A DNA stretch of 64,000 nt, taken from contig CM067531.1 of the NCBI GenBank assembly GCA_034509925.1, positions 4,868,001 through 4,932,000 on the forward strand, written 5' to 3'. Of this stretch, positions 1 through 12,966 are shown in pieces. The notes below the pieces were generated by a model, which was given only the letters and a program-made list of their open reading frames with translations, was not told the origin of the DNA and did no database searches. A program made the translations under genes and the position numbers. Every line of letters starts with the position of its first letter. Position 1 is the first letter of the stretch. The stretch comes from Hirudinaria manillensis. Taxonomy: Eukaryota; Annelida; Clitellata; Hirudinida; Hirudinidae.

Positions 1-1162
1 GGAGCAACATTAGAGTGGAATCAAGTTCCTAACCTACCCAATTTATAAAGAAATTAAAGCAATTATAAGTGTCAACGTGACAACTAGTTTTTATTTATTA
101 AATACAAGATCCAACATTTTCAATAATATTCCTGTGTTGCTGTTTTTAACAGAATTATTAAATAATTGTAAAAGAAATTGAGATTTTCAAGATTTTTTGA
201 CAAAACTTTAACTATAATTTTCCAAAACCTCCTAAAAACCATCTAATAGTTTTCCTCATGTAATGCTTCCCAAGTATTGGATGTCCCAATATTCCCAATG
301 GTGAAACCAATTATTTCAGCAGAGGTGCCTATTTCAAAACAATTCCAACTGATACAAACCTTGCATTTCATTAATCAAATGTGCTAGCATTTGTTGGAAC
401 AATGATTTGTCAAAATAAAATCAAAGCTTGTTGCATTTTGGATATGCCATGTTCAAATCTTGGTCAAGTGATGTAGATTTCTCATACCAAACCCTAACCT
501 GATTCCTGAACCAATTTGAAAACACAGACCAACTTTTTGAACCAACTTTTATCCATCATTTCTCAGAGACTGAAAACATCTTCATCAGATTTAAATAATT
601 TCTATTTTAGAATTGAAAAGATTTTCAAAAATAATAAATACTTTGAGAATGATGAGAAAGGCTATTACAAAACATATTTACATGATTAATTTGATATTTA
701 ATCTATTGCATGTACCTGCACAACAACAATCAAGTTATATTTGCTGGAAAATGCTGCTGTCACAGTCAAATTGGAAGGAAAGGGAAATTATTTTTTTAAC
801 TAATTTCATACACTTACTGAAATCACACCAAAGCTTTGAGGTTTTTAACTCCATTAAAAGATTTTAGATTTTAATTCTGTAACAATTATATAATTTCAAT
901 TCACAAAATTGCTGGATTTTTTTTTGGCACAAAAGTCAAAATTCTTTTATATATACAATTAAGATGCCCAGAAAGTTTTTGCTTAAAACATTGCTCTTTC
1001 ATCTTGCAGAAATTGTCATCTAGATTTTATTCAATGCAAATTAGAGAAATCCAATGAATATTTTTATATCACATCATTAAATGTAATTTCAGTAAAGATT
1101 TATTTTTTTAATTCTAATAAGATCGGCTAAAATGTAAATAACACATTCGAATCGACATTAAC
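1..1162. other. No gene seen; probably UNC13 intron
   Basis: This AT-rich stretch lies 3' of the last UNC13 exon I can place (minus strand), so it is most likely part of a long UNC13 intron that continues outside the window. I found no exon here with homology or a convincing splice-bounded frame. Short open frames, such as the one at 613-867, have low-complexity AT-driven composition. Confidence 0.5.
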
Positions 1163-4100
1163 CTTTCGGTAAAGTAGGATCGGGGTCTGCTGTTGTAAGA
1201 GAAAGGTTCGGATTCACTGTCGCTCCTGGTCTGTTGATAAGGAGCGTCTTGCCTGTTGTACATTTGAGGCGGATCGTAACGTTGCGTGGCGGACTTCGTG
1301 GAATGATGAGGTTGGAGATGATTTTGCTGACTGTAAGAGTTTGGAGACTTGGAATAATAATTTTCTGGATGGGGAAGGGACGTCTGGAGAATGTCGTCGT
1401 CATTCTGTCGAGGACGGAACTGTCGAGCATTCGCGGGGTAAGTTACGCCGGAGTAAAAATTGTCGGACGAGCTTAGGAGGTAACCCTGGCCAGGCGGGTG
1501 AGACGTGTAGTTTATGTCGCTGGTATAGTCGCTGTCCTCGGAAATTGCAGCTGGTGAACGAAATAAGGTAATTGCTAGCCATGTTTCATGTTTTATTTCA
1601 TCCATGGAGGAATTACATGTGCCCTTCCATGCTAGATGAAATATGATTTATTCCATAAATTTCCTCACAAAAGTCTCTTGCTCAAATTGAACGGCTTCGT
1701 GTTCAATATTTGGCGTTAAGATAGTGACATTTTGTGATTGGCGGAAACTCACATTGATTAAAACGAGGATTTTGTGGTTGGTCTTTATTGTGTTCAATCT
1801 GAAACATGGCAACAGAATCATTAAAAGTCATCTCACTGCAATGTCATTTCATTGTAAAGAGTTTCAATTCATGATCGCCAAGAGGAACACAAATGCAAAG
1901 CCATTTGTGACAATTTATAAGTTTTCACAATTTTTCCTATTCAGAAAATAATTCGCAGGTGACAAGGGTCCAGAAAGAACAAATATAAAACTAGACGAAA
2001 TACAAAAATGGCTTATTGAGAAGGCTCATAAGGATTGCCTTCCTTTGTGAAAGGATAAAGAGCAGAAGTCATTATATTTTCTAACCCAGCCTCTACCAGG
2101 AGTACTAAATGCTTCTTAAATGTTTGGCTTGGTTATAGAGTTTTTGCATCCAACAAGGAAATAAATTCGTTTAAAAGATCCGCTAACAAGCACAAACCTT
2201 CTGGTCCATCATCATATTCATCCTCTCCAAAGGATTTAAATCACCAACAGGATCAGGAACTCCTTGAAAAAGTATTCCATTTTAAAATATATTATTTACT
2301 TTACTTTACATGATATAATGTAAAATATTATATTTACATAGTTTTCATGTTTCCAATATTATAAGGTGTCTTAAAATTATTGTCTCAAAAACATTAGAAT
2401 TCTATTTTATGCAACGAATGATCATTTTTAACAAATTTGTTACATAAAAAATATAAAAGTATTGAATTTCATGATGTTAAGATTATAATATAAATGTGAA
2501 ATGTGAGTTAATTAACAATTCTAATCAACAATGAATTGGAATTTCTAAAATAGGCTTTAATAACAAACAATACACTAATAAAGATTAGTATTTATTAAAG
2601 TTTGGATGATATTCTGAGGTAACGTAATGCATATTTTCAGACATCAGCACAAAAACCAATTAAGTTTTATCGCATTAATCTGCATTTCTTTTGAAATTTA
2701 TTGCTTAAAATCCCTATTGTAATTAATTGCATTGCTAAAAAATGAATGATTTATGTAATCAAAATATGATGGTGAATAATTACTTGAAAATAATAAATAT
2801 TTGATTCATTTCATCAGATAATAACGTAAATGTAAATGTTTTGATAATAAACGACCTATTAAATTTTTTTAATAAACAAAATAATAAAAAACAAAGTATT
2901 TAAATCCCAAATCTTATCATAAAAATATGCTGGAGTGATATTAGCAATGATGATTTTTCAAATAATGATGTCAACAAATATATTTGACTGCACCTGACTT
3001 TGTTTAAACAATTAAAATGCATTCTACACCATAACACTGGTGCCAGTAATATGTGCAAATCAAGTATGTAATGCCTAAAATAGTCTGACATCATGTGCAC
3101 ATATTTGACGCATTTACACTTTTTAGTTGTGGAGTTTCTTAGGTATATATTTTATGTTTTCAATAATATAATGTTATTGCCATGCAAAATTAAATTTTGA
3201 ATGAATATGACATTGAATAATGTAATGCTAATAATATAATTTTTATTTATTTATTTATTCATCAATTTAACGAAAAATAATCCTGTGTGAGACAAAATCC
3301 CGCTATTCTTGAAAGCAAATTTCCAACTTCAAAAGTGCATGCCATTAAATGAAATCTTGCACTGAAAATAATATCTTCTGAATCATTGTTTCCTTATATT
3401 GAACTCAAACTTCTGAGCCTTGTGCACTACCAATAGGATGTCATTACAGAAGATAATTTATTTTCAAACTGTGAATCCATTCACATATTGTTATTATTAT
3501 CATTATTATTATTATCATTACTATTATTATTATTATTATTACTACCATCATTTTTTGAAAATGAATTTTATTTAATCATTGAATTTAACATTATCCGTAA
3601 GCAGGAGTCTATACTTTCGCACAATTTGTTATGTCTTTAAATTGATTTAACCCAATTATATTAATTCAATATTTTGTATTGCCAAATAAAAAAGGAAATT
3701 TATGACAAAAAATCAATTTTGTTTAAATTTGAGAAACAAACATAAAATTACTTCATTTCATTATTATTTCACATTATTATGTGGCAGATGTCCAAAAATA
3801 ATTACTATAAATGTTCAAATAAGTACTATTTTAGTGCAAAATATGCAACATAAATTGGTCATTTAAAAGGAAAAATTTGAATCCAAACTCCTCTCAAACA
3901 GCAATTGAAAGCACAAATTTGAAACATGGAATGAAAAAGAAAATATAAACACGTACATAAATAATAAAATAAAATAAAGTATAATATAATATAATAAACA
4001 ACCTGCTTCACTGAATGGCATCTCAAATCTACAGTCAAGTAACAAATAGTGACCGGTAGGAGACTGAGTTCCAACGGTCTCTCCCTTATTCAAAATGAGT

Positions 4101-5379
4101 TCCGTGTCTATTGATATCCACTGACCCTCTCCGTCCTGAATTGCATTTCAATCAAACAAATTAGTTTCTGTGTCAAATTATCAGTTGATCAGATATCTTT
4201 AAATGTCACTTAATAAATATTTTATTGAGATAACATATTATCCAATAATTAAGTAAATATTACCGATGTAAATATCACTATCGTCTATATAATTCAACAA
4301 TTATCCGAACACCTTGTTGGATATCCGGACATTGGCCAGAGGCAGCCAATGAGTGCCGAGCAATTTGTCCCAAAGCATTCCTTTGTTCCATAATTCGATG
4401 ACTAGGCCGGTATCCAATCTCATTGTCTCACTAGAAAATATGACTCTCTTAACTTTTTAAACTAACAAGTAGAAGCACCAAGATGACAATGAAACATGAT
4501 TTTGATGAAACATTGCTATTTCGATGAAATCATGCAGTTAAGCATTAAATTATATCTAACTACAAATATTTACCAACTCCAATTTATATGATTTTAAAAT
4601 CTTAAATTCCTTGAACTAAAACAAATATCAACGAAACCTTTCCAATATTCTTAAATATTTTACATAAATATTAAAAAATATATGCAAACATTATGAAAAG
4701 AAAAATATATTATAAGAAACAGATCTAAAACTAGATGGATCTGGGATTTACATTGATTTACATAGACTTATACAAAAAATTACGTTATTCTATCATATCT
4801 TTATGTAAACATAATGCTTCTTGAATTATAAATCAACTTTTCAGAAACCAGTATTGCAACTAACAATACAAAATCTTGCTCCCAAACAGGATTGTTCCCT
4901 TTGACTGGTACGGTGGTTGACTTCACACTTTGTAGTTTCAGAGTGACATAAGTGTGAAATCTATCTGTTAAATAATTCATTTATTGTATAGCATGAGGAC
5001 CAGTGTGAAGAAAGTAAGTTGTCGTTTATGCTCACTCAATGTGATTTGTGCACATGTAAATTTGATGAAATTAAGCAATCATTTCTCCAAATAATTAAAA
5101 ACAAACAATAATAAGTTTAACACGAGCCCACATAAATGTTAAATTTAAAATCAAATCATTGCAGACATACCAGGAGGTCCTGAGAATTTTCCCTTTTTGA
5201 CTACGTAAGTAAATAGATCTAATTTAATTCAATTGAACGGGATGAATTCAAAATTGTTTGATGCATTTACAAATAAGATTAAGCGCGCCAAGCTACCGAC
5301 GCGTCTGCTACTTGTTTGGATTGCTTAACGAATTAAATGTAAGAACGATAAACTTACCACAAGCGCACAGTAAGGACAT
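1163..5379 (-). CDS. UNC13: UNC13 (Munc13-type synaptic vesicle priming protein), N-terminal exons, partial
   Basis: UNC13 primes secretory vesicles for SNARE-driven fusion. Seven exons are placed in order: 5358-5379, 5171-5200, 4865-4964, 4313-4430, 4003-4135, 2198-2262 and 1163-1536. The start MSLLCACVKKGKF matches the Munc13-1 start MSLLCVGVKKAKF. Exons 1-5 encode the N-terminal C2A domain, with recognisable blocks [34 protein letters not shown] and [11 protein letters not shown]. Lys32 lies at the same place as Munc13-1 Lys32, known for its role in the C2A homodimer. Exons 6-7 begin the low-complexity linker; [15 protein letters not shown] resembles the Munc13-1 segment that starts DSDYRSETSNS. 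The last exon has an alternative acceptor (end 1550), but only 1536 is in phase with exon 6. C1, C2B, MUN and C2C domains lie beyond the left edge. Exons 1-5 are very secure; 6-7 less so. Confidence 0.93.
2013..2092 (-). other. Candidate alternative last exon of UNC13
   Basis: Within the intron after UNC13 exon 6, an acceptor-like TGGTAG is followed by an 80-nt open stretch ending in TAA at 2013-2015. It would encode about 26 residues ending in GNPYEPSQ. Its phase fits a direct join to exon 5 (one leftover base, G), not to exon 6. Such a transcript would encode little more than the C2A domain. I know of no such isoform, and no nearby polyadenylation signal was seen, so this is inference. Confidence 0.25.
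3491..3544. repeat. Imperfect (ATT)n microsatellite
   Basis: About 54 bp of ATT/TTA repeats interrupted by single C substitutions, within a UNC13 intron. Confidence 0.85.
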
Positions 5380-8050
5380 ATTTAACTATTAACTACAAGG
5401 ATATAACATCTTGTCGACATTACATTTCTCTCGGAGAGCGAACGCGAAAACATCTTAAAAAGAACGCCATAATCCAGTTCTTTGACGTTTTTCAAAGCAT
5501 CGATTCGTCCGAGAAGCCATATTTGTTGTGGAGTCCAAGAGACAAACCATCCCACAAGTCCATTATCATAGATCGCTAGACGAATCAGATCTTCTTGCAG
5601 TAGAGATGAGGACCATTACGATACATATTCATTAGAAGGTACAGCAGCAGCCTCCGCCATCACTTTCAGCAAAATTCATGCATCATTATCATTCCTAGCT
5701 TCTGTACGTAAGCACTTGGTGCGACATTAACGTCTACTATGACAATCTATCTTTACGTACCCGCCTTTGGCAGAGCATTTATATTATCACTTGATAAATT
5801 AACGATTCCTTTCTTTACTTTTGTCTTAAATATACATAAAAATTACACACAGGATTTTTTTTGTCACCCATTATATGGCAATGAGACATGAATTAATGTC
5901 TTTCTCTGGCTGAATGTTAATTATGCATTTTTTGCAATTTAGTGTAAATATAAAATTAGGGAGTCGAATATTCTTACATGGGTTATAATTATTATGTCGT
6001 TGAGAATAACGACAAACATTACTTATTATCCCTCGTTGAAGGGGGTTTTAATTAATGTACCGAGATTAAATCTTGGTTAATTTCCTCTCTGAAACTTTGG
6101 GCTCTGGCTTTTCTTGCAGGGTCAGTTAACGGCTAACAACTGCAGTGACGTCGAAAACCCCTCTCTGAGCCCTTTCCGATTCTCAGGTTCTCATCCCGCG
6201 AAGTCTTTAAAAAAGAAAAACTATCAAAACGAGTAGTTCAGCCATTTTCTTAAAATAACATTTACTTTTTCGTCTCTATGTAGTTATTTGATAATCCATT
6301 CGACCTCCCATGACTCTGAACGTTTCTCATAAGCATTTTGTCTAAAATCGTCATCATTAGAAATATCTAAAGCTTTTAAAGACTCTTAACACGTTCTGAG
6401 TAATCTTGTATAAATTCCAACAATTAATGTCGACGAAAATGCAAACCAAATATCACTTTATTTGCATCTAATATTTTTTATCAAATCTTTAAATCTGACT
6501 CAGCAAGAGCAAAATATTAAAGCAATGTAGGGACGATGAAAAACTTGTTCCAGCCCTCTTAAATGCAGCATTAGACCTAAAATCTAAATTCTTCAGAAAT
6601 TATTAGAAAATTTTAGTTAAATAAAGCACCTAGTTTACACAAGACTAAATGAACTTAAAGAATTTATTCATCTCCATCTATGGAGAGAAAATAAATCAGT
6701 TCTTATATTTATAGGTTCCAGGAATTAGTCTCAAAATCTTCTCAAGCATTCTCAAGGCTTCTTCCCACGCATGTGTAAAAACTGATGTAATTTTTAATTT
6801 CAAAATGTCAAAGTTGTAGCAAGCACAGCAACATGTCTTTCGAGAAACTGATAGCAGGGATCGGTAAAGATTCATGTTATTGTGCCAATGTTGTAGTTGC
6901 ATCAATTCCATGATTTTATAGTTATATAAATTAGTTAAATTACTTTCGTTAAAAATTCAAGGCCTTATGTTTTTAGTACTTTATCATTTTTTTAAATTAC
7001 TTTTTACTGCTAAAATAACTTGGAAGCCATAGCTGTAGCTTCCAGATGGGTGAAGCATCTCTAGACCGCACAATACGATTTGTTTGGTCATTGGTCACGC
7101 TTTTCTTCCAAAATAAATGCGTGTCCCGACGAAGGCAGAGATTTCATCGCGAACACGATACGCATTTCCTAGCGGAACATGCAATATGGCATCTTTCAAC
7201 CAGCAGCAATCACCTTTAGAGGGTTTGACAGAAATCTTTTACCACACCCCCTGGCTCACCAAAAAGGAAGCAAACTTTACTGTCCAACGTATCAAACGTC
7301 AGCTTTGTAGAACTAAATGCAAAAAACATTTATCACCCGCATCCAACGACAAACTCATTTCGAACCAGACCGAAAACTGTCATTGCACGACTTTACACCA
7401 AATATTCCCACAAAACGACCAGATTCGAGCAACTTAAATCAAGAAAATCTGAGAAAACACTCTAAAATAGTTCAATTCAGATCACCTTTTTGATAATTGA
7501 CTTCAGTCGGATGCTTATTAATCTGTAATACTTACACAAAAGCGATGACATCCCCACTCGAGACAATGTTGCCAAATTAAATCCAATTTCAATGCCCAAT
7601 CGACCACATGAAGTGCACGACTCCACGATCAATAACATTCACATCTAAAACGCTGCGGCAGATGCAAACCAGAACAACATCAATCGATTAATTGGGTCCT
7701 GAAGTCAATAAATTCTAAAATTCAAGATGTCTTCCAAAAATTATATTAGACGTTGGATGCACCATTCAAATTATTTGGTTATTACATCTCGAGAAAAATT
7801 ATATTTAGCACTCGTCAGCAAGTCTTACATATAAATTAACTTTGCGCAAGTCCTAGAAAACGGTGCAGTTGTGCACAATTATTGTACAACAGCAAGTTGT
7901 ATGTGAAAGCATTCAAAAATTAAAACCAAAATAACAACATTATTATTTTTAATCCATCACCAATGACATCAGAAGAAATATTTCTAATCTAATCGCATTC
8001 ATCTCCACATTCATCTTCTCCAGGATCGCTTTGGCATTTCCACCTCGGTT
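5380..8050. other. Intergenic region upstream of UNC13 and downstream of TM9SF2
   Basis: About 2.7 kb between the UNC13 start codon and the TM9SF2 stop codon. It must hold the UNC13 promoter and 5' UTR and the TM9SF2 3' UTR. A CRE-like TGACGTCG occurs at 6146-6153. A 106-codon plus-strand open frame at 7117-7437 has no recognisable motif and no splice partner, so I do not call it a gene. Confidence 0.5.
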
Positions 8051-11000
8051 TTAATCCACCTTGACGCTACTGTAAATCTTGGTAACAAACCAGAAACAGG
8101 CAAAGAAGCCAATGGTTCCTAGGAAGCAAAATATGACTTTCAAATAGTTTGACATTTTTTAAAATTCAACTTTTGATACATAGAGATCTAATTACACATA
8201 AAGATAAAAACATCTGATCATCAAACGCCATCTAGTGTTATGGCTATTTACCTTTGTTTCATAAATTATGATTAATGAGATGAATTTTAGTAAAAAATAA
8301 AATGGTCTTACTAACCAGTCAACAGGAAGCAGAGGAAAGTCATTATGTAAGAGTATCCAAAGTAAATGAAAGCACTTGCAAAACCTTCCATCTCGAGCCT
8401 AGTGACGTAGTAATAGACGCAGTAGAGGAAGAAGTAGAAAGATGTCGAACCACTGGTCAGAAAAGACCTCCACCACCAATGGTAATCCTGCAGACATCAA
8501 TTACTTGAACTAATCCATCAATAATCTATCCATCATCCATATAATATGAAGAAAATCATCAAAAAAATTAAATGGAACCAAACCTCTGCACACAGATGGA
8601 AATAACAAAGAAGTATGGTAGTTTCAGAGCAGGTAATGATGAGTATAATAAAGACCAGAAATAAGAAACCAAACATATAATATGTCTGGTGAGACCTGTA
8701 AAAATGGTGTTCAGATGTAATTACAAATAAAATGCAAATAGATAAACCATGTTAATATATTCACATAGTATTATTAAATGCATATTTACACAATTCTATC
8801 CTAAGTTGATGTAGAATTTATGATTAATCTAATGGATTATCTTAGATCTATATCTAAAAACTGATTGCATCTGACAACTAAAAAAGCAGGTTATAAAAGA
8901 TTGACTATAGATCATTACCAAATGCTGTTAAGAATGAAGAAGAGTTGAATGAAGATGCAGCCAAATGGAAGAATTCCACCCATAATAATTCCAGGTAATG
9001 GTCTTGTATAAAATGACATTTCTGGGATCTGTCTTGGAATCTGATTGGTTCTTACTGGGAGCTCAATGATCTAGATTTCACATGTTTACTTGCAACTCAA
9101 TGAATGTCACTCGAGTTAACTGAAAAACACTTAGATAAACCTGCTTCTTGAAGCCAAAGTAGGCCCCGACAAACGTCAGCGGAACGGATATGCCGAACCA
9201 GAGGGCAAGCAGTGCGACCAGAGTTCCGAACGGGATTGCGGCACTGCTGCCGAGGCCCCATAACAAGAGATTGAGGATAAAAAAGACTCCAAAGACGATT
9301 CTATAGAGAGAAAAAAAATCCGTGTTTCAACCGTTTCTATTATTACATTTCAACTTGCAACCTATTCACTCACCCTGGACACAGGAAGGCTGTGAGAAGC
9401 ACGTTGCTTTTCCACTTCTCTCCGCCAAACACTTCAAAAATTTAAAATGGAAGACTTAATAATACATTAATATTACTTCCATTTCCTGAGGATTAACTCG
9501 ATCCTTGACAAAGATTTGGCAAGTAAACTAACGCTTATAGACTCGAGCCGACACGTATCCTGCAGGGGTTCCGAGACAAACGTAGAGCACGAGTGCACAG
9601 GTCATCAGAGCCCCTCTGTTGGCCGGAGACAAGAAGCCGAGACAAGCGAACACTAAAAGCAACCGACTTCTTCAAAAAACGATCGCCAATATCTCACCAT
9701 TTTAAACAAACTAATGGCCTCCTTTCGTAGAAAGTTGCAGATTTTACACTTACCGAGAGTGATCATAGTCATGAAAAATATCTGCACTCCACTTCCAAGG
9801 AAAACAGATAGAAGCATCCCTTTTCGAGGAGCCCTAAAAACATCGCCATGGACCAGCTTCCAACCAAATTCTTCTTGGGCATCTTCCTAATGATGAATGT
9901 TCTAGTATTTAGTAAAGCATAATAAAACAATACCATGACGAGTAGTCGATACCGAATTGTCTATCTGGTTATAGCGGGCAATGTCCTTGTGAAGGGTTCT
10001 GAGCAAAATCATTGCAGTCATGCCAGTCAGGAACACCACGATGACCATAGAGTTCACAATGCTATAAAATGATGGTACACAATAATCTGAGATAATTAAT
10101 CTCCCCAATTGATCACAAGAGAGTTAGCAACCTAAACCACTGGATTTCAGTTCTTGGTGTTGAGTTGAGAATATAATCCCACCTGGATGACCATTTTGTG
10201 TTCTTGTTTTCCTACAAAAGAGAAAAAAATGGTTCGATGTGCAACCTACCCCTGCAACTCCATGCTTAAAATTACTTACGACAAACTTGACTCCATATTT
10301 ATAAGTAATTTGAAAAGGCATTTCCGAATCGATGACCATGGGGACGGATTTGTCGTGCTTTGAATAGTCGATGCTGTGATTGGATTAAATCGGAATGATC
10401 GGGTTTCTCGGATCTGTATTTAATAAAAGAAATACAACCTATCCAGTTCAATGGAGGCCCCTACCAGTCTTCCTGAACCAGCAGGCAGATTGTCATCTTC
10501 ACTCGGATGATACTCGATAGTTAGTCGGACGTAATTGAAGATGTAGTGCATGCCCTGCTTCACCTCAAAAGACTAGAAAATTCAGAGAAAAATTTAATGC
10601 CAGAAACTTAAAGTTTTAGTTTAAAGTTAATCATTTAGCAACCTTTGAGCCGCATTCATTACCCCTTCCATCCTGCCTTAAATAGCATCCAATGGGGAAG
10701 CTAGGTAAACATTCCTTCTTTTCGAGAGCATTGGATTTATCCAGATACCAAGTGACTGGCATGTTGTCAATGATCCTACAAACAACGTGAAAAGAAAACT
10801 TAGCATTGGTCATCAACATTTTTTAAGGTAAGTGTTAAAAGCTAGGCATCTGTTAAGGTAACTAAGCAAATAGTAATTCAATAACAGTAAACTCCAACCA
10901 ATGATGGTGATAATTCTTTTCAATCCCATCAGAAAGTATTTGTATTTTCTTATTATCCCCAGCAGAGCCATTATAACTTCTAATACACGCTACTTTGTCT

Positions 11001-12545
11001 TCAAAGTTTTGCCCAAAATCAATCTGAAATGGAGAAATAATACTTATTGATAGAAATAATGTCATTCAGATGCCATCGTCTGCTTCAACGTCTGCTTCAG
11101 TACTTTCAACGGAGAGGGTCGGATGCGTTCTCCAAAGACCACTTGACCAAGGTTTTCAACCACTCCAGATTCATTGTTGTTTGAACAAAAATCAAAACTG
11201 AAAGGATCAAAGATATACCATAAAATACATGGAAATTTTAATAATTTTCTGTCTGGAAAAAATCATTTATGAATATTTTAAAACCAGAAAGCTCTTCCGT
11301 TTCAGTAAAAAAATTGTTGGAAGATGCTGGCATTTCCCCATTCTTTTAGAGAAGAAATATTCCCTTCAGTCATTATGGGCTAAGCCACTGAATGAATGCA
11401 AAGACTTTTTCAAAACCAATTTCTTGAAATAGATTTTAGTTAAAATACAAGCAAACATGTTTATCCCTCCATCAGGTGGCATTCAGCTTATGCGTTGATA
11501 TTGTTTGACTATCATGACCTTTAGATCATACATATAATCTCAGAAACCACTTTTTGCTGGCCTTAATTGGATGCAAATGTCAGTATAAATTGTCAAGAAA
11601 TAAAATTTAAGACAACATTTGCTATTTGTAAGATGACATTTGTTGACTTATAACAATTCTATTATTTGGTATTATTTGGAATGTAATACTCACTGGCTGT
11701 ACTCATATGGTATTGCAGTGTCGATTGAATTTAATCGGTTCACAAAAACTTTGACTGTCCTCTAGAATATAAAATGTTCTTAATTTAAAATATGACCATT
11801 AAAAATCACCATCCATGAATAAATCTTGAGCTTCAATTATTTTTGGCAAATAAAGCAAAATTAGCATACCATTAATGACAATGAAATGCATGCAATTTAG
11901 TTAAGATGATCACGTTTCTGCATATTATACTGGCAATAGCTACAATGTGCCACTTTTGAAACCCAGTTTGCATGCCATAAGGCCATTCTGGGAGGAGTAA
12001 TACATAAATGGAAAAAGTGCTATATAAGCTAATTACACATAATCAGCCTAGGCTATTCTGTTGGTAAAATATTACTGAATTAAAACTTAAACAAAAAATT
12101 TTGGTAATTCCTAGTTTTTAAAATGAATTATGTATTTTGGCTATTACTTGAGGACGTTTATAATAAATACTAGAACCAGGTGTACAATTCAATAAATTTG
12201 TACTTCGTAAATATATTCAACATTTTCGAACTGGCAAATTACAACATTCTCCTCAATACCCCATGAAATTATAATTGGTCAAAAGCAAATCTCAAATCTC
12301 TTTTGATTCAATAACATTTACTCGATATACTAAAATACATAGGATGGTCCTCAACTCGTTTTGGTACGATGTAAACTATAATGATATTTAAATGTTTAAA
12401 AATTTACCTCACAGGGAACTTGAGTTTTTTCACTTTCAGCATTACTTGGACAAAAATTTACTGGTGCCAAACCAGGCAGATAAAATGAACTAACAAAATA
12501 AATATTGAAACAATAAAATGCACAAACGAAGTGTTTGGCAGACAT
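8051..12545 (-). CDS. TM9SF2: TM9SF2, nonaspanin of Golgi/endosome membranes
   Basis: Complete gene, 649 residues (human TM9SF2 is 663). Exons: 12408-12545, 11694-11761, 11104-11197, 10899-11023, 10643-10775, 10439-10572, 10280-10373, 10132-10211, 9953-10061, 9754-9886, 9533-9652, 9374-9431, 9141-9300, 8919-9070, 8584-8695, 8316-8487 and 8051-8118. A signal peptide (about residues 1-20) precedes [12 protein letters not shown]. The lumenal domain contains [19 protein letters not shown] and FPIGCY. The nine-helix part contains [45 protein letters not shown] and [12 protein letters not shown]. The last residues, [11 protein letters not shown], match the TM9SF2 end (VTKIYSVVKVD), which carries the family's coatomer-binding KxD signal. 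TM9SF2 rather than TM9SF4 is chosen on the start and the tail. The family acts in sorting and glycosylation in the Golgi and endosomes. Confidence 0.97.
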
Positions 12546-12773
12546 GGCGAGAGATCGTTGAACGCAACCAGATCCTAAACAATCAATCGAATTGAACGAG
12601 TGTTCGGTGAACGAAGATGTCGTGTAGTCGTCTCAAGCGCAATTAATGTCATGGAGTATTCGAACAATGTATAATATAGTTTAAGTATTTTATAAGAACT
12701 AAAATTTATTGAAATGGTCGGAAATTTTATTTAGTCAAAAAATTTTATGGAATAAGTTTAAGGTGATGCTCGC

Positions 12774-12781
12774 TGACGTCA
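12774..12781 (-). promoter_or_regulatory. Full palindromic CRE (TGACGTCA) upstream of TM9SF2
   Basis: TGACGTCA, the consensus for CREB/ATF bZIP dimers, lies 229 bp upstream of the TM9SF2 start codon. It is inside the 421-bp gap between TM9SF2 and the TMTC4 stop. A TM9SF2 promoter role is inferred from position only. Confidence 0.45.
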
Positions 12782-12936
12782 CGCACCTGCAGGGCTGCAG
12801 AAATTCGCAGAACTCAGAGCAAACCAAATATTCATGAACTTGTTATTTAGTGCAAGTCAACTCAACACAATTACAGGATCGAATGATTAAAACCGCGAAA
12901 AACAAAAGAAATCACTAGAACCAAGTTCAAATTTTC

Positions 12937-12942
12937 TTTATT
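12937..12942 (-). terminator. Probable TMTC4 polyadenylation signal AATAAA
   Basis: On the minus strand AATAAA occurs 24 bp after the TMTC4 stop codon. If used, the TMTC4 3' UTR would be only about 40-50 nt and would end just upstream of the TM9SF2 promoter region. Confidence 0.45.
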
Positions 12943-12966
12943 ACGGAAGGTTTCACGCACTTATTT

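Noticed and set aside
7117-7437. 106-codon plus-strand open frame
   Set aside because: No recognisable domain, no splice partner and no homology recalled. An inverted CCAAT-like motif nearby is not enough to call a gene.
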